Part shown: piece after piece, positions 26,429 through 35,598 of the stretch
How positions within the stretch are numbered: the stretch's first letter is position 1
How the letters are laid out: the number at the start of each line of letters is the position of its first letter
From: Caballeronia hypogeia
Lineage (GTDB): Bacteria; Pseudomonadota; Gammaproteobacteria; Burkholderiales; Burkholderiaceae
Assembly: GCF_001544875.2 (NCBI RefSeq)
Contig: NZ_FCOA02000044.1
Coordinates: 1-50,715, forward strand
Direction of reading: 5' to 3'
Length of the DNA stretch: 50,715 bases
Program-made: the position numbers and the translations under genes
The notes under the pieces: model-generated
What the model saw: the letters and a program-made list of their open reading frames with translations, nothing else
The model's database searches: none
What the model was told of the DNA's origin: nothing

Positions 26429-27973
26429 ATGCCCTTTCTTCGCGCATGGCCCGTGACAGGCTCCATCGGCATCGTGCTGTGGATGTGGAGCACGCTTGCT
26501 GCGGCAGCGCCCGTTGCATCGGCTGCATCGGGCGCTGCGCCCGCTTCGGTTGCATCGGTCGCATCTTCCGTCGCGGCGGCGTCCGCGCCCGTCGCGGCGA
26601 GCGCTTCTCGACGTATCGATATCACAAATCAGCCGTGGCGCGGAGACTTCGACGCGATGCTCGAGCGCCGCATGATCCGCGTGCTTGTGCCGTTCAGCCG
26701 CACCTTGTATTTCAATGACCGCGGCCATGAGCGCGGCCTGGCCGCGGACTTCGTGCGCGACTTCGAGCGCTACGTCAACAAGACGTATGCCGATCGCCTG
26801 GGCAAGCGGCCGGTCACGGTCGTGATGATTCCGACGACGCGCGACAGACTGCTGCCCGGACTCGTCGATGGCGTGGGCGACATCGCCGCCGGCAACCTGA
26901 CAGTGACGCAGGAACGCCTGAAGCAGGTCGATTTCGTCACGGCGCACGCGCTCAAGCCCACCCGCGAAGTCGTGCTGACCGGACCCAAGTCACCCGCGCT
27001 GTCGAAGCTCGACGATTTGAGCGGCAAGACCGTGCACGTGCGCCGTTCCAGCAGTTACTTCGAGAGCCTGAGCAGCCTGAACCAGCGCTTCAAACAAGCC
27101 GGCAAGCCACCGATGAAGCTCGTGCTGCTGCCCGATGCGCTCGAAGACGAAGACGCAATGGAGATGCTGAACGTCGGTCTGCTGCAGATCCTCGTGGTCG
27201 ACGACTGGAAAGCGAACATGTGGGCGCAGCTATTGCCGCACATCAAGGTGCACGACAATATCGCGGTGCGTGAGGGAGGGCAGATCGGCTGGGCGATCCG
27301 CAAGCAGAGTCCGCAGTTGCAGGCGGCGATCGGCACGTTCTATGAACATGTCATCAGGAAGCAAAGCGTCGCGGAGGTGCGCCTGAAACAGTACATGCAG
27401 GGAATCAAGCAGATCCACAACAACACCGAGAGCGCGGAACTCAAGCGCTTCACGCAGACGGTTGCGTTCTTCGAGCAGTACGGCCATCAGTACAACTTCG
27501 ACCCTCTGATGCTCGCGGCGCAGGGCTTTCAGGAGTCGCAACTCAATCAGGATGCGAAGAGCCGCGTGGGAGCGGTCGGCATCATGCAACTGATGCCGGC
27601 GACCGGCAAGGAGCTGAACGTCGGCAATATCAGGGTGGCGCAGTCGAACATTCACGCCGGCGCGAAATACCTCGACCAGCTTATGACGCGCTATTTTCAG
27701 GATGCTCATTTCTCGGAGGTGGACCGCCCGCTGTTCGCCTTCGCGAGTTATAACGCCGGGCCGGGAAACATTGCGAAGATGCGCAAGATCGCCGCCGAAC
27801 GAGGCCTCAATCCCGATGTCTGGTTCAACAATGTGGAGATCGTCGTGGCCGAGAAGATCGGCATCGAGACCACGACGTATGTGAGAAACATCTATAAGTA
27901 CTATGTTTCTTATCGCCTGCTGAAAGAGGCGCAGGCGCACCGGACTCGCGCGGTGAAGGAGTTGAGCCGCTGA
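26429..27973 (+). CDS. MltF-like membrane-bound lytic murein transglycosylase
   Basis: 514 residues (E. coli MltF 518). The N-terminal hydrophobic segment (about 10-27) is a signal or anchor and is followed by a low-complexity Ala/Ser/Val stretch (28-60). Residues about 80-315 form a solute-binding-protein-like domain (RVLVPFSRTLYF, DGVGDIAAGNLTVT). Residues about 350-500 form the lysozyme-like SLT domain, with the catalytic Glu369 in GFQESQLN, then GAVGIMQLMP and SYNAGPGNI. It cleaves peptidoglycan glycan strands with 1,6-anhydro ends. No lipobox is obvious. A longer in-frame ORF starting at 26078 runs antisense through the antiporter gene and is rejected. Its stop abuts that of the convergent bicupin gene. 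Confidence 0.88.
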   Translation: MPFLRAWPVTGSIGIVLWMWSTLAAAAPVASAASGAAPASVASVASSVAAASAPVAASASRRIDITNQPWRGDFDAMLERRMIRVLVPFSRTLYFNDRGHERGLAADFVRDFERYVNKTYADRLGKRPVTVVMIPTTRDRLLPGLVDGVGDIAAGNLTVTQERLKQVDFVTAHALKPTREVVLTGPKSPALSKLDDLSGKTVHVRRSSSYFESLSSLNQRFKQAGKPPMKLVLLPDALEDEDAMEMLNVGLLQILVVDDWKANMWAQLLPHIKVHDNIAVREGGQIGWAIRKQSPQLQAAIGTFYEHVIRKQSVAEVRLKQYMQGIKQIHNNTESAELKRFTQTVAFFEQYGHQYNFDPLMLAAQGFQESQLNQDAKSRVGAVGIMQLMPATGKELNVGNIRVAQSNIHAGAKYLDQLMTRYFQDAHFSEVDRPLFAFASYNAGPGNIAKMRKIAAERGLNPDVWFNNVEIVVAEKIGIETTTYVRNIYKYYVSYRLLKEAQAHRTRAVKELSR

Positions 27974-28945
27974 TCAGACCCGCGCCGACGCCTCGTTTTC
28001 GAATGCGAAGCCCATGGTCCGGCAGTGATAATGCAGCGCGCCGTCCTGCACGATCAGGAAGCGCGCGCGCTGGCTCGCGCCTTCGTTATGGTGCGAATGC
28101 AGCGCCCCCGGCGGCGTGACCAGCGTCATGCCGCGCGACCAGGCGACCGGTTCGCCGTCGATGCGCGTGCAGCACTTCTCGCCGTCCAGTACCAGCGTGA
28201 TCGCCGCCGAGTTGTGACGATGCGCCCGCTGCGTGTCTCCGGCGGGCAAGGTGTTGAGGCTCAGCGTCAGGGTCGGCAGCACGTTGCGGCTGCCGCCGAG
28301 CAGGTCGCTCGAAAACACCAGCGCGAAGCCCGAGGTCGTCGCATCGGCGGTGGTGTCGAAGAGTTCGGCAAGCTGACGTTCGATCTCGTCCGCCGGATAG
28401 TGCACCGCTTGCAGCGTCGACGACGCACTCGGCATCACCTGTTCGTGCGCGAGTTGCGGCGAATTGTCGACGCGCCAGAACACCGCGCCCGCATCGCCCG
28501 CGGCGAGACGCCATGGGTCGCCGCCGGGCAGCATGAAGACGTCGCCCGCATGGAACGCGAACGCTTCGTGCGATGCGCTCGCGCACGCGCCGCCGCCCGC
28601 CATCACATACCACAGCGATCCGCTCGAACGCGAGGTCACGTCCCGCGTATCGGCCGATTCTCCGGGCGCGATGACTTGATACGCGGCGAGCATCAGCGGC
28701 GTGGTCGCGGCGACGGGACTGCCGAGCGCCGCCGACTGATCGCACGCCTGCACGAATGATGCGCGCGCCGCCTGCACGACGCGCGCATCCGGCATGAAGG
28801 TCGCGGCGGGCACGGGCGGCAGCACGACGTTGAACGCGTTGCCGGAGTTGAAATAACGGGCGCGCGCATCGGCCGGACCGAGCGGCGCCGCGCACACGCC
28901 CGCGGGCATGTCTTCCATGCGGCGCGGCTTGAAAGTCGAGTTCAT
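27974..28945 (-). CDS. Bicupin protein (gentisate-dioxygenase-like fold)
   Basis: 323 residues with two cupin domains. The first (about 95-165) has SSGSLWYVMAGGGACA and HAGDVFMLPGGDPW. The second (about 225-310) has HRHNSAAITLVLDGE and TPPGALHSHHNEG, with well-kept metal-type histidines. The layout resembles gentisate 1,2-dioxygenase-type and other bicupin oxygenases or isomerases, but I do not recognise a specific enzyme. It is the last gene of the twelve-gene minus-strand operon, 4 nt after the amidohydrolase gene, so a late catabolic step or a ring-opening role is possible. Confidence 0.8.
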   Translation of the reverse strand: MNSTFKPRRMEDMPAGVCAAPLGPADARARYFNSGNAFNVVLPPVPAATFMPDARVVQAARASFVQACDQSAALGSPVAATTPLMLAAYQVIAPGESADTRDVTSRSSGSLWYVMAGGGACASASHEAFAFHAGDVFMLPGGDPWRLAAGDAGAVFWRVDNSPQLAHEQVMPSASSTLQAVHYPADEIERQLAELFDTTADATTSGFALVFSSDLLGGSRNVLPTLTLSLNTLPAGDTQRAHRHNSAAITLVLDGEKCCTRIDGEPVAWSRGMTLVTPPGALHSHHNEGASQRARFLIVQDGALHYHCRTMGFAFENEASARV

Positions 28946-28949
28946 CTGA

Positions 28950-30245
28950 TCAGGTCCCCGTTTCGAGTTGCGGCATGCGCGCGAGCTCGTCCTGCACGAG
29001 CCAGCGCGCGATAGTGTCGGCGAGCACATCCGCGCCCGCGCTCACCTGCTCGGGCGTGGACCATTCGACAGGCGCATGACTCACGCCGTCGCGGCTCGGA
29101 ATGAAGATCATCGCGCTCGGGCAGACTTGCGCGAGGTAGCGCGCGTCGTGGCCGGCGTGCGACAGAATGGGCATCGACGGATGACCGTGCGCGCGCGCCG
29201 ACGCTTCGATCAACGCCTGCCAGTGCGGCGCGAAATCGTTCGACTCGGCATCGACGAGCCGCTCGGCTTCGACCGTGCACGGCGCCGCATGCGCAGCGCA
29301 AATGGCTTCGAGCCGCGCGCCGAGCGCCTGCAGCACGGCGTTATCCGGATGACGCAGATCGACGCTGAACACCACCTGTTCCGGAATCACCGAAGGCGCA
29401 TTCGGCGTGACGACGACGCGTCCGAGCGTGAGCTTGACGGCTTCATCGTGCCGGCCGATTTCATCTTCGAGACTTTGCGCGATGCGCGCGAATGCGAAGA
29501 TCGCGTCCTGCCGCGCAGTCATGTCGACGGTGCCCGCATGCCCCGGCGCGCCATGCAGCGTGATGCGCCACGTCGTCTTGCCCTGAATGCCGGTGACGAC
29601 GCCGATGGTCTTCCCCTTCGCTTCGAGCACCGGCCCCTGCTCGATATGCAGCTCGACATAACCCGCCGCCGCGCCACCGGGCGCGCGACGCGGCAAGTCC
29701 GCAAACGCGGCATGCACGCGATCGAGCGCTTCGCCGACGCTCACGCCGTTCGCATCGCGCACGGCGCGCATCGTATCGAGCGTCATCACGCCCGCGAACG
29801 CCTGCGAGCCCATCATGCCAGGCGCGAAACGCGAGCCTTCCTCGTTCATCCAGCCGACTGCGACGACATCGCGATCCGGCCGCACGCCCCGTTCCTTCAG
29901 CGTGACGAGCACTTCGAGCGCCGCGATCACGCCGTACACGCCGTCGAAGCGCCCGCCCGCAGGCTGGCTGTCGAGATGGCTGCCCATCAGAAGCGGCGGC
30001 AATGCGCGATGCGCGCCCGCGAGCGTGACGAACAGATTGCCCGCGTCATCGCATGCCGCGTCCAGTCCCGCTTCACGCGCCCACGCGATCATCTGCCGCC
30101 ACGCGGCGATCTCTTCGTCGGAAAGCGCCTGACGATTCACGCCGCCGTCCGGCAATGCGCCGAACTCCGCGAGTTTCATCAGATGCTGCCACAGGCGCGC
30201 GCCGTTGACCGCGAGCGGCGCGCCGTTGTCGAATGAAGACGTCAT
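28950..30245 (-). CDS. M20-family Zn-dependent amidohydrolase (N-carbamoyl-L-amino-acid hydrolase/allantoate type)
   Basis: 431 residues. Di-zinc ligands typical of the HyuC/AllC/beta-ureidopropionase branch: His90 in GSHLDSQPAGGRFDGVYG (88-105, bridging Asp101), Glu135-Glu136 in NEEGSRF, the ELHIEQGP motif, and the C-terminal LSHAGHDA histidine. A small dimerisation domain interrupts the catalytic fold (GKTTWRITLHGAPGHAGT). The family hydrolyses N-carbamoyl or ureido groups, releasing ammonia and CO2, which fits a nitrogen-acquisition operon. The specific substrate is unknown. It lies 5 nt after the alpha/beta-hydrolase gene. Confidence 0.88.
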   Translation of the reverse strand: MTSSFDNGAPLAVNGARLWQHLMKLAEFGALPDGGVNRQALSDEEIAAWRQMIAWAREAGLDAACDDAGNLFVTLAGAHRALPPLLMGSHLDSQPAGGRFDGVYGVIAALEVLVTLKERGVRPDRDVVAVGWMNEEGSRFAPGMMGSQAFAGVMTLDTMRAVRDANGVSVGEALDRVHAAFADLPRRAPGGAAAGYVELHIEQGPVLEAKGKTIGVVTGIQGKTTWRITLHGAPGHAGTVDMTARQDAIFAFARIAQSLEDEIGRHDEAVKLTLGRVVVTPNAPSVIPEQVVFSVDLRHPDNAVLQALGARLEAICAAHAAPCTVEAERLVDAESNDFAPHWQALIEASARAHGHPSMPILSHAGHDARYLAQVCPSAMIFIPSRDGVSHAPVEWSTPEQVSAGADVLADTIARWLVQDELARMPQLETGT

Positions 30246-30250
30246 GCGGC

Positions 30251-31132
30251 TCAGTCCGTCTTCATGATCTGCGACGGCATCGCGCGTGGATCGCGCGGAC
30301 CCCACGCGCCCGCCTCCACCTGCGCGACGAACTCGCCGACCAGCCGATTGAACTGCTCCGGCTCTTCGAGGTTCAACGTGTGACCGGTTTTCGGCAACAC
30401 GGCAAGACCGCATGCGGGCATCGTCTTCTTGAGGAAGATGCCCGGTTGCAGGCAATGGTCGTCTTCGTCGCCGACCACGACGAGCGTCGGCACCTTCACC
30501 TTCGCGATCTCGGCTTCGAGATCGTAGAGCGACGGACGGCGCGCCTGCACGCCGCGCATGGTGTTGGCCGAGCCGACCGAATCGTGCTGGCCGAGTTGCG
30601 TCGCGAATTCCTGCCAGCCGCGCGGGTCCTTGTTTTGAAACTGCACGCGGCTCGCGCCGAGCGAATAGATCTTCGCGAACTCCTTCGCGCCCTGCTTTTC
30701 GAATTGCGCGGCGACTTCGTTCGACACATCGCGGAAGTAGTCTTCGAAGGCTTTCTCCGCGCCGTAGCCCGCGCCCGCGACCGTCAGCGACAACGCGCGT
30801 TCGGGCGCGCGCAAGCCGAGATGCAGCGTCGCGAAGCCACCCATCGACAAGCCGACGACATGCGCCCGCTCTATCTTCAGATGATCCAGCACCGCGACGA
30901 TATCCTCGACGGCCTTCATCTGCGAATAGGCGTTGACGTCCTTCGGCACATCCGACGGCGGATAGCCGCGCGCGCCATACGTGATCACGCGATGCCGCCG
31001 CGCGAAGTGGCGCATCTGCGGTTCCCAGCTGCGGTGATCGCCGCCGAACTCATGCACGAAGATGATCGGCGTTCCCTGGCCCGCTTCTTCATAATAGAGC
31101 GAGACGTCGTCCGGCGTCTTTGCATAAGGCAT
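30251..31132 (-). CDS. Alpha/beta-fold hydrolase
   Basis: 293 residues from the ATG after GAGGAG. Standard alpha/beta-hydrolase elements: PIIFVHEFGGDHRSWEPQM (oxyanion region, 22-40), nucleophile Ser96 in GLSMGG, acid in VVGDEDD, and His in KTGHTLNLEEP. This branch includes carboxylic-ester, 3-oxoadipate-enol-lactone and acetamidomethylene-succinate hydrolases, so either C-O or C-N cleavage is possible. Its neighbours (amidohydrolase, aminotransferase, dioxygenase) point to ring-fission products of a nitrogenous compound. No specific function is claimed. Confidence 0.85.
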   Translation of the reverse strand: MPYAKTPDDVSLYYEEAGQGTPIIFVHEFGGDHRSWEPQMRHFARRHRVITYGARGYPPSDVPKDVNAYSQMKAVEDIVAVLDHLKIERAHVVGLSMGGFATLHLGLRAPERALSLTVAGAGYGAEKAFEDYFRDVSNEVAAQFEKQGAKEFAKIYSLGASRVQFQNKDPRGWQEFATQLGQHDSVGSANTMRGVQARRPSLYDLEAEIAKVKVPTLVVVGDEDDHCLQPGIFLKKTMPACGLAVLPKTGHTLNLEEPEQFNRLVGEFVAQVEAGAWGPRDPRAMPSQIMKTD

Positions 31133-31145
31133 ATCGTTGATCTCC

Positions 31146-32285
31146 TCAGAACTGTGCATCGACAGGCGCATCGCCGCGCGCGCGGGCCGCATCGAGCGCG
31201 GCGGGCAACGCTTCGCAGAATGCGCGCGCCCATTGCGCGGGCACGGAAAGCGACACCTTGATGAAGCGATCGCCGAAGCGCGGCGTGTGATACGCGCCCT
31301 GCCGCACCATGATGTTCGCAGCGCCCAGTTCGGCGACGAGCGCTTCGGGGCGCACGTTGGCATCGGCGCATTCGATCACGAGGAAATTCGCGTGCGACGG
31401 ATACACCGCGACCTTGAGCCCCGGCAATCCCGCGACGGTTTCCGCGACCGCCGCCTGATTCGCGCGCACCAGCGACTTCAGTTCGCGCATCCATTCGTGC
31501 TTCACGGCGAAGCCGGCGAGCGCGCCCGCCTGCGCGACGACGCTCGCGCCGAGCGGCGCTTCGGAATACGGCAACACGCGTTCGAGCAGTTCCGGCGCCG
31601 CGACCAGCGCACCCAGACGCAAGCCCGCGAAACCGAGCCACTTCGAGAAGCTGACGATGGTGATCGTGCCTTCCGGATAGAACTGCGCCGCGAGCGTGTG
31701 ATCGTCGGCGAAATCGCGATACGTGCAGTCGTGGATCAAAATCGCGCCGAGTTCCTTCGCACGCGAGGCGAACGCGGCGATCTCGTCGCGCGTGTAGCAG
31801 ACGCCGAGCGGATTGTTCGGATCGACGAGATAGATCACGGCAGTGTCTTCGCCCGTCGATGCCTTCAGTGCGTCGATGCTCAACCGGTACCGATGCGCTT
31901 CGCCGTAGATCGGAATCTCGGTGATCGGCGAACCCGCGCGCTGCGCGAACTGCAGCGGCCATTTCCAGCCGGGATCGGTCGTGACGAAGCCTTTGCCCGC
32001 GCCGCACGTCGCGCGGCACGCGAGCGCCAGCGCGGCGACGGCGCCATCGGTGACCACGGCTTTCGCATCGGGCAAGCCGAGATCGGCGACGATCGCATGA
32101 CGCAGGGCTTCGAGCCCGAGCGGCGGCGCGTAGGCGTTGAACGATGCGTCGTCGATGGCGGCGTGCATCGCGGCGCGCACGGCCGGATGCGTCGGCATAT
32201 GGTTCGTGTTCTGCCCGAGCCACATGAGACCCGGCGTGTTGAACAGCTTGTCGAAGTACTGATTGCGGATTTCTGCGGTGCTCAT
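31146..32285 (-). CDS. Class I/II PLP-dependent aminotransferase (HisC-like)
   Basis: 379 residues. PLP-fold markers: DPNNPLG (155-161), Asp186 in LIHDCTYRDFADD contacting the pyridine nitrogen, Lys215 in VSFSKWLGFAGLRLG forming the Schiff base, and a C-terminal RFGDRFIKVSLS arginine for carboxylate binding. The start codon overlaps the stop of the SDR gene as ATGA, so the dehydrogenase and aminotransferase are probably made together; an alcohol-to-ketone-to-amine (or reverse) sequence is a reasonable inference. The substrate is unknown. Confidence 0.88.
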   Translation of the reverse strand: MSTAEIRNQYFDKLFNTPGLMWLGQNTNHMPTHPAVRAAMHAAIDDASFNAYAPPLGLEALRHAIVADLGLPDAKAVVTDGAVAALALACRATCGAGKGFVTTDPGWKWPLQFAQRAGSPITEIPIYGEAHRYRLSIDALKASTGEDTAVIYLVDPNNPLGVCYTRDEIAAFASRAKELGAILIHDCTYRDFADDHTLAAQFYPEGTITIVSFSKWLGFAGLRLGALVAAPELLERVLPYSEAPLGASVVAQAGALAGFAVKHEWMRELKSLVRANQAAVAETVAGLPGLKVAVYPSHANFLVIECADANVRPEALVAELGAANIMVRQGAYHTPRFGDRFIKVSLSVPAQWARAFCEALPAALDAARARGDAPVDAQF

Positions 32286-33106
32286 GCTTCCTCCGACTCG
32301 GCGGCCATGGCCAGCTTGCTCGTCTTGATGATCGAACCACGCGCCGCGATGCCGCCGTCGATCGTCACCACCGTGCCGGTGATATACGCGGCGCGCGGCG
32401 ATGCGAGGAACACCATCAGCTCGGCGACTTCGTTCGCATAAGCCGGACGTCCGCCCGGATACATCTTGAACAGTTCGCGCCAGCGGCCTTCGTCGCCGTA
32501 CATGTCGACGGCGCGGCGCTTCATCAGCTTGACCATGCGATCGGTTTCGACCGGGCCCGGATTCACGCCGACGACGCGAACGTTGTCATCGAGACTCACG
32601 CCGCCGAGGGCGCGCGTGAAGGCCATCAACGCCGCATTGCCCGTCGATCCGGCGACGTAGTTCGCGTCCCAGTTCTCGCCCGAATTGCCGATGTCGTTGA
32701 CGATCACACCGCCGCCCTGCGCCTTCATGCGCGGCAGATATTCGCGCGTGAGCTCCATATAGCCGAACACCTTCAGCTCGAAACCGCGCCGCACAGCTTC
32801 CGGTTCGATCGCGTCCAGCGGACCCGACGGAATGTCGCCGGCGTTGTTGATGAGAATGTCGATATCGCCGACGCGTTCGGCCAGCGCCTTCATCGCGCCG
32901 AGCGCGCCGAGGTCCATCGGATGCACTTCGACGTTCACGCCGTGTTTCGCGCGGATCGCTTCGCGCGCTTCGAGCAGCGCATCGGCGTTGCGCGCGGCCA
33001 GATGCAGATTGCAGCGTTCAGCCGCGAAGGCCCACGCGGCCGCGAGCCCGATGCCTTTCGATGCCCCCGTGATGAGGACGGTCTTGCCACTCAGTTCCAG
33101 ATTCAT
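32282..33106 (-). CDS. Short-chain dehydrogenase/reductase with an altered active site
   Basis: 274 residues with the SDR Rossmann fold: TGASKGIG (13-20) for NAD(P), INNAG (86-90), and Tyr150. The canonical YxxxK is changed: Tyr150 is followed by V-A-G-S, so Ser154 stands where Lys is expected, and residue 137, where the catalytic Ser usually lies, is Asn. A related group of SDRs with YxAGxxGNAA in this place is known to me, so this may be a subfamily trait and not a defect. Cotranscribed with the aminotransferase (4-nt overlap). Confidence 0.85.
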   Translation of the reverse strand: MNLELSGKTVLITGASKGIGLAAAWAFAAERCNLHLAARNADALLEAREAIRAKHGVNVEVHPMDLGALGAMKALAERVGDIDILINNAGDIPSGPLDAIEPEAVRRGFELKVFGYMELTREYLPRMKAQGGGVIVNDIGNSGENWDANYVAGSTGNAALMAFTRALGGVSLDDNVRVVGVNPGPVETDRMVKLMKRRAVDMYGDEGRWRELFKMYPGGRPAYANEVAELMVFLASPRAAYITGTVVTIDGGIAARGSIIKTSKLAMAAESEEA

Positions 33107-33158
33107 GTTGGTTCTCTTTGCGATGTTGAGTCGAGAAATAGGGCGAAGCTCTCATCGC

Positions 33159-33878
33159 TCATGCAGCGCTGGAGGCAATGCCGGGGATTGCGGAAATGAA
33201 ATCGACCATGTCGTCGCCCAGCAGATTGACGTGATCGACGGCTGCGTCGTACGCAGCCTGCGCATCGGCGGCGTGCAGCGCGTCGATGATGCGTTGATGC
33301 TCGGGCATCGTCGCGGCCATGCGGCCGGGCTGCTTCGTCACATAGCGCCGGTATGGCGCCACGCGTTTGCGCAGGTTGCGCGTCTGCTCGGCCAGCCACG
33401 ACGTGTTCGACGCGTCGTATAACTGGTCGTGAAACTGCTGATTGATTTCGTAGAAGCGCACGCTGTCGTCCGCCGCGAGCGCGGCGGCGAGTTCCGCGTG
33501 CGTCTTCACCAGTGCCTGCTTCTGCGCGGAAGTCGCGCGGCGCGCGGCGAAACGCGCACACAGCCCTTCGAGCGCCGCCATCACATGGAACATCTCGATC
33601 AGGACCGGCAGCGACAAGGTCGCGACCGTCACGCCCTGACGCTGACGGATCTCGACGAGTCCGAGTGCCTCGAGCGCCTTGAACGCTTCGCGCACCGGCG
33701 TCCGCGACGCCTGGAAACGGCTCGCGATCTCGCTTTCGTCGAGCCGCTCGCCGGGCGCGAGCTCACCGCTGAAGATCGCGTTTTCGAGCGCTTTCTGCAC
33801 GGTCTCGGAAAGCGTCGCGCCACGCTCGCCATTGGCGACGACAGGGATCGGCAGCACTTTGCCAGCGTCGGTGGTCAT
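33159..33878 (-). CDS. GntR-family (FCD subfamily) regulator inside the operon
   Basis: 239 residues. The winged helix lies at about 25-85 (LENAIFSGELAPGERLDESE, SRTPVREAFKALEALGLVE). The FCD domain lies at about 95-225, with EINQQFHDQLY and EHQRIIDAL carrying the metal-ligand positions. It is embedded between the dioxygenase and SDR genes with gaps of 37 and 52 nt, so it is cotranscribed and would report the pathway intermediate back to the operon. An additional sigma-54 promoter at the operon head suggests dual control. Confidence 0.9.
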   Translation of the reverse strand: MTTDAGKVLPIPVVANGERGATLSETVQKALENAIFSGELAPGERLDESEIASRFQASRTPVREAFKALEALGLVEIRQRQGVTVATLSLPVLIEMFHVMAALEGLCARFAARRATSAQKQALVKTHAELAAALAADDSVRFYEINQQFHDQLYDASNTSWLAEQTRNLRKRVAPYRRYVTKQPGRMAATMPEHQRIIDALHAADAQAAYDAAVDHVNLLGDDMVDFISAIPGIASSAA

Positions 33879-33915
33879 GATCGAATGTCTCCTTGCTTAT
33901 GCTTGCGACGGCGCG

Positions 33916-34755
33916 TCAAAACGGCCGGTCGCCCGCGACCGTCGTGCGGTGCATGACGCGGCGATACTTCACGTCGTCGTAGGGCGTGGCGCGATGCATC
34001 GTCGAGCGGTTGTCCCAGATGATCAGGTCGCCCGGCTGCCACACATGGCGGTGCGTGAAGGCCGGATCGATCGCGTGGCCGTTCAGTTCGGCCAGCAGCG
34101 TTTCGCTTTCCCCGGCCGACAGCCCTTCGATTTCCTTCACCACGTCCTCGCCCACGTACAACGACAGACGTCCCGTCTCCGGATGCGTGCGCACGAGCGG
34201 ATGCGCGACATCGGGCGTCTTCGCCTTCTGTTCATCGGAGAGCGGATTGCGGTCCGCGAAGGCCTTGCCGTAGTACGCGGCATAGGAGTGCACGGCCTTC
34301 ATGTGACGGATGCGTTGCTGCGCATCCTCGTCGAGCGCGTCCCATGCGGCGTGCATCGAAGCGAACAGCGTGTCCGCGCCTTCGGGCGGCGTTTCGATCG
34401 CGTAGAGCAGCGAGCCGAGACACGGTTCGGCCTTGTACGAAAGGTCCGAATGCCAGTTCCAGCCTTCCTTGTGATTGCCGATGGCCTTGCCCGCATCGAC
34501 CACGTTCGACAACACGTAGATCTCCGGATGCGCTTCTTTCAGGAACTGCGTGAGCACGTGGGTGAGCAACGGCCCGAAGCGCCGCGAGAACGAGACGTGA
34601 TCCGCTTCGGCCAGTGCCTGATCGCGAAACAGCAGGACAGAATGCGTATTGAGCGCATGACGGATCAGTGCGAAGTCGGCATCGCCGACCGGCTGGCGCA
34701 AGTCGATGCCGCGAACTTCCATGCCCATGAACGGAGTGAGCGCGCGCAATTCCAT
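33916..34755 (-). CDS. TauD/TfdA-family Fe(II)/2-oxoglutarate dioxygenase
   Basis: 279 residues, normal for TauD-type enzymes. The iron ligands are visible as His102-x-Asp104 in NWHSDLSY and the distal His in the STMHRATPYDD segment near residue 255; the 2-oxoglutarate-binding Arg is the one in RRVMHRTTVAG. The family hydroxylates C-H bonds next to sulfonate, carboxylate or amine groups (taurine, 2,4-D, trimethyllysine). In the context of an SsuABC/ThiY-like importer it probably performs the first oxidative step on the imported molecule. Taurine itself is not implied. Confidence 0.9.
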   Translation of the reverse strand: MELRALTPFMGMEVRGIDLRQPVGDADFALIRHALNTHSVLLFRDQALAEADHVSFSRRFGPLLTHVLTQFLKEAHPEIYVLSNVVDAGKAIGNHKEGWNWHSDLSYKAEPCLGSLLYAIETPPEGADTLFASMHAAWDALDEDAQQRIRHMKAVHSYAAYYGKAFADRNPLSDEQKAKTPDVAHPLVRTHPETGRLSLYVGEDVVKEIEGLSAGESETLLAELNGHAIDPAFTHRHVWQPGDLIIWDNRSTMHRATPYDDVKYRRVMHRTTVAGDRPF

Positions 34756-34793
34756 GTTTCGGGTTCTCCTGGTGTCGTTGAGGTTCAGTCGCT

Positions 34794-35579
34794 TCAGTCG
34801 CGATAAGAAGGATCAATGCGGTCGAGCAGGCGCAGGAACGCGGGCCATTCGCGCGTGCCCGCGGGCAGGATGTCGCCTGATTGCTTGTTGAATTGCTCCG
34901 ATGCGAGACGACTCACGCGCTCGTCGGGCAATTGCAGATGCGCGCCGCCCGCAACGGCTGCCTGCGCCATCAACTGAATGCGCGCGGCCTTCTCGAAGGT
35001 GTAGATCAGCATGAAGGCTTCGGCCACGGTGCGGCCCACGCTCAGCACACCGTGATTGCGCAGCACGAGCATCGAATGCGGGCCGAGATCGCGCACGAGG
35101 CGCTCGCGTTCGCCGGTTTCGAGGGCGACGCCTTCATAGTCGTGATAGCCGAGATGACCGTGGAAGCGCATCGCGAACTGGCTCACGGGCAAGAGGCCTT
35201 CGGCGAGCGCGGAGACGGCGGTCGCCGCTTCGGAATGGGTATGCAGCACGCAATGCGCGTCAGTGCGTCCCGCGTGAATGGCGCTGTGAATCACGAAGCC
35301 CGCCTGATTCACCGAGTGAGGCGATAGCTCGACCTGATTGCCCTCGTGATCGATCTTCACGAAGCACGACGCGTTGATCTCCGAAAACAGCATGCCGTAC
35401 GGGTTGATCAGAAAGTGGCCCGGCTCATCCGGCACGCGCACGGAGATATGGTTATAGATGAGATCGTCGAGACCGAAGTGCGCCACCAGCCGGTAGCACG
35501 CGGCGAGTTCCACTCGCAGTTCGGCTTCGGTGCGTGCGCCGCCTGGCAGCGCGCGCGGATCGAGGTCATTGGTTTTCAT
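34794..35579 (-). CDS. Class II aldolase/adducin-domain protein
   Basis: 261 residues from the ATG at 35579. The fold spans about 20-215 and includes LIYNHISVRVP, the zinc-site HTHSEA motif, and the later HGVLS histidine, as in fuculose-1-phosphate aldolase and similar enzymes. Many operon members of this branch act as aldolases or decarboxylases on small hydroxy or keto acids. It lies 19 nt behind a permease gene and precedes the dioxygenase gene. Confidence 0.87.
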   Translation of the reverse strand: MKTNDLDPRALPGGARTEAELRVELAACYRLVAHFGLDDLIYNHISVRVPDEPGHFLINPYGMLFSEINASCFVKIDHEGNQVELSPHSVNQAGFVIHSAIHAGRTDAHCVLHTHSEAATAVSALAEGLLPVSQFAMRFHGHLGYHDYEGVALETGERERLVRDLGPHSMLVLRNHGVLSVGRTVAEAFMLIYTFEKAARIQLMAQAAVAGGAHLQLPDERVSRLASEQFNKQSGDILPAGTREWPAFLRLLDRIDPSYRD

Positions 35580-35598
35580 AGGAGCGTCCTTGACAGGT

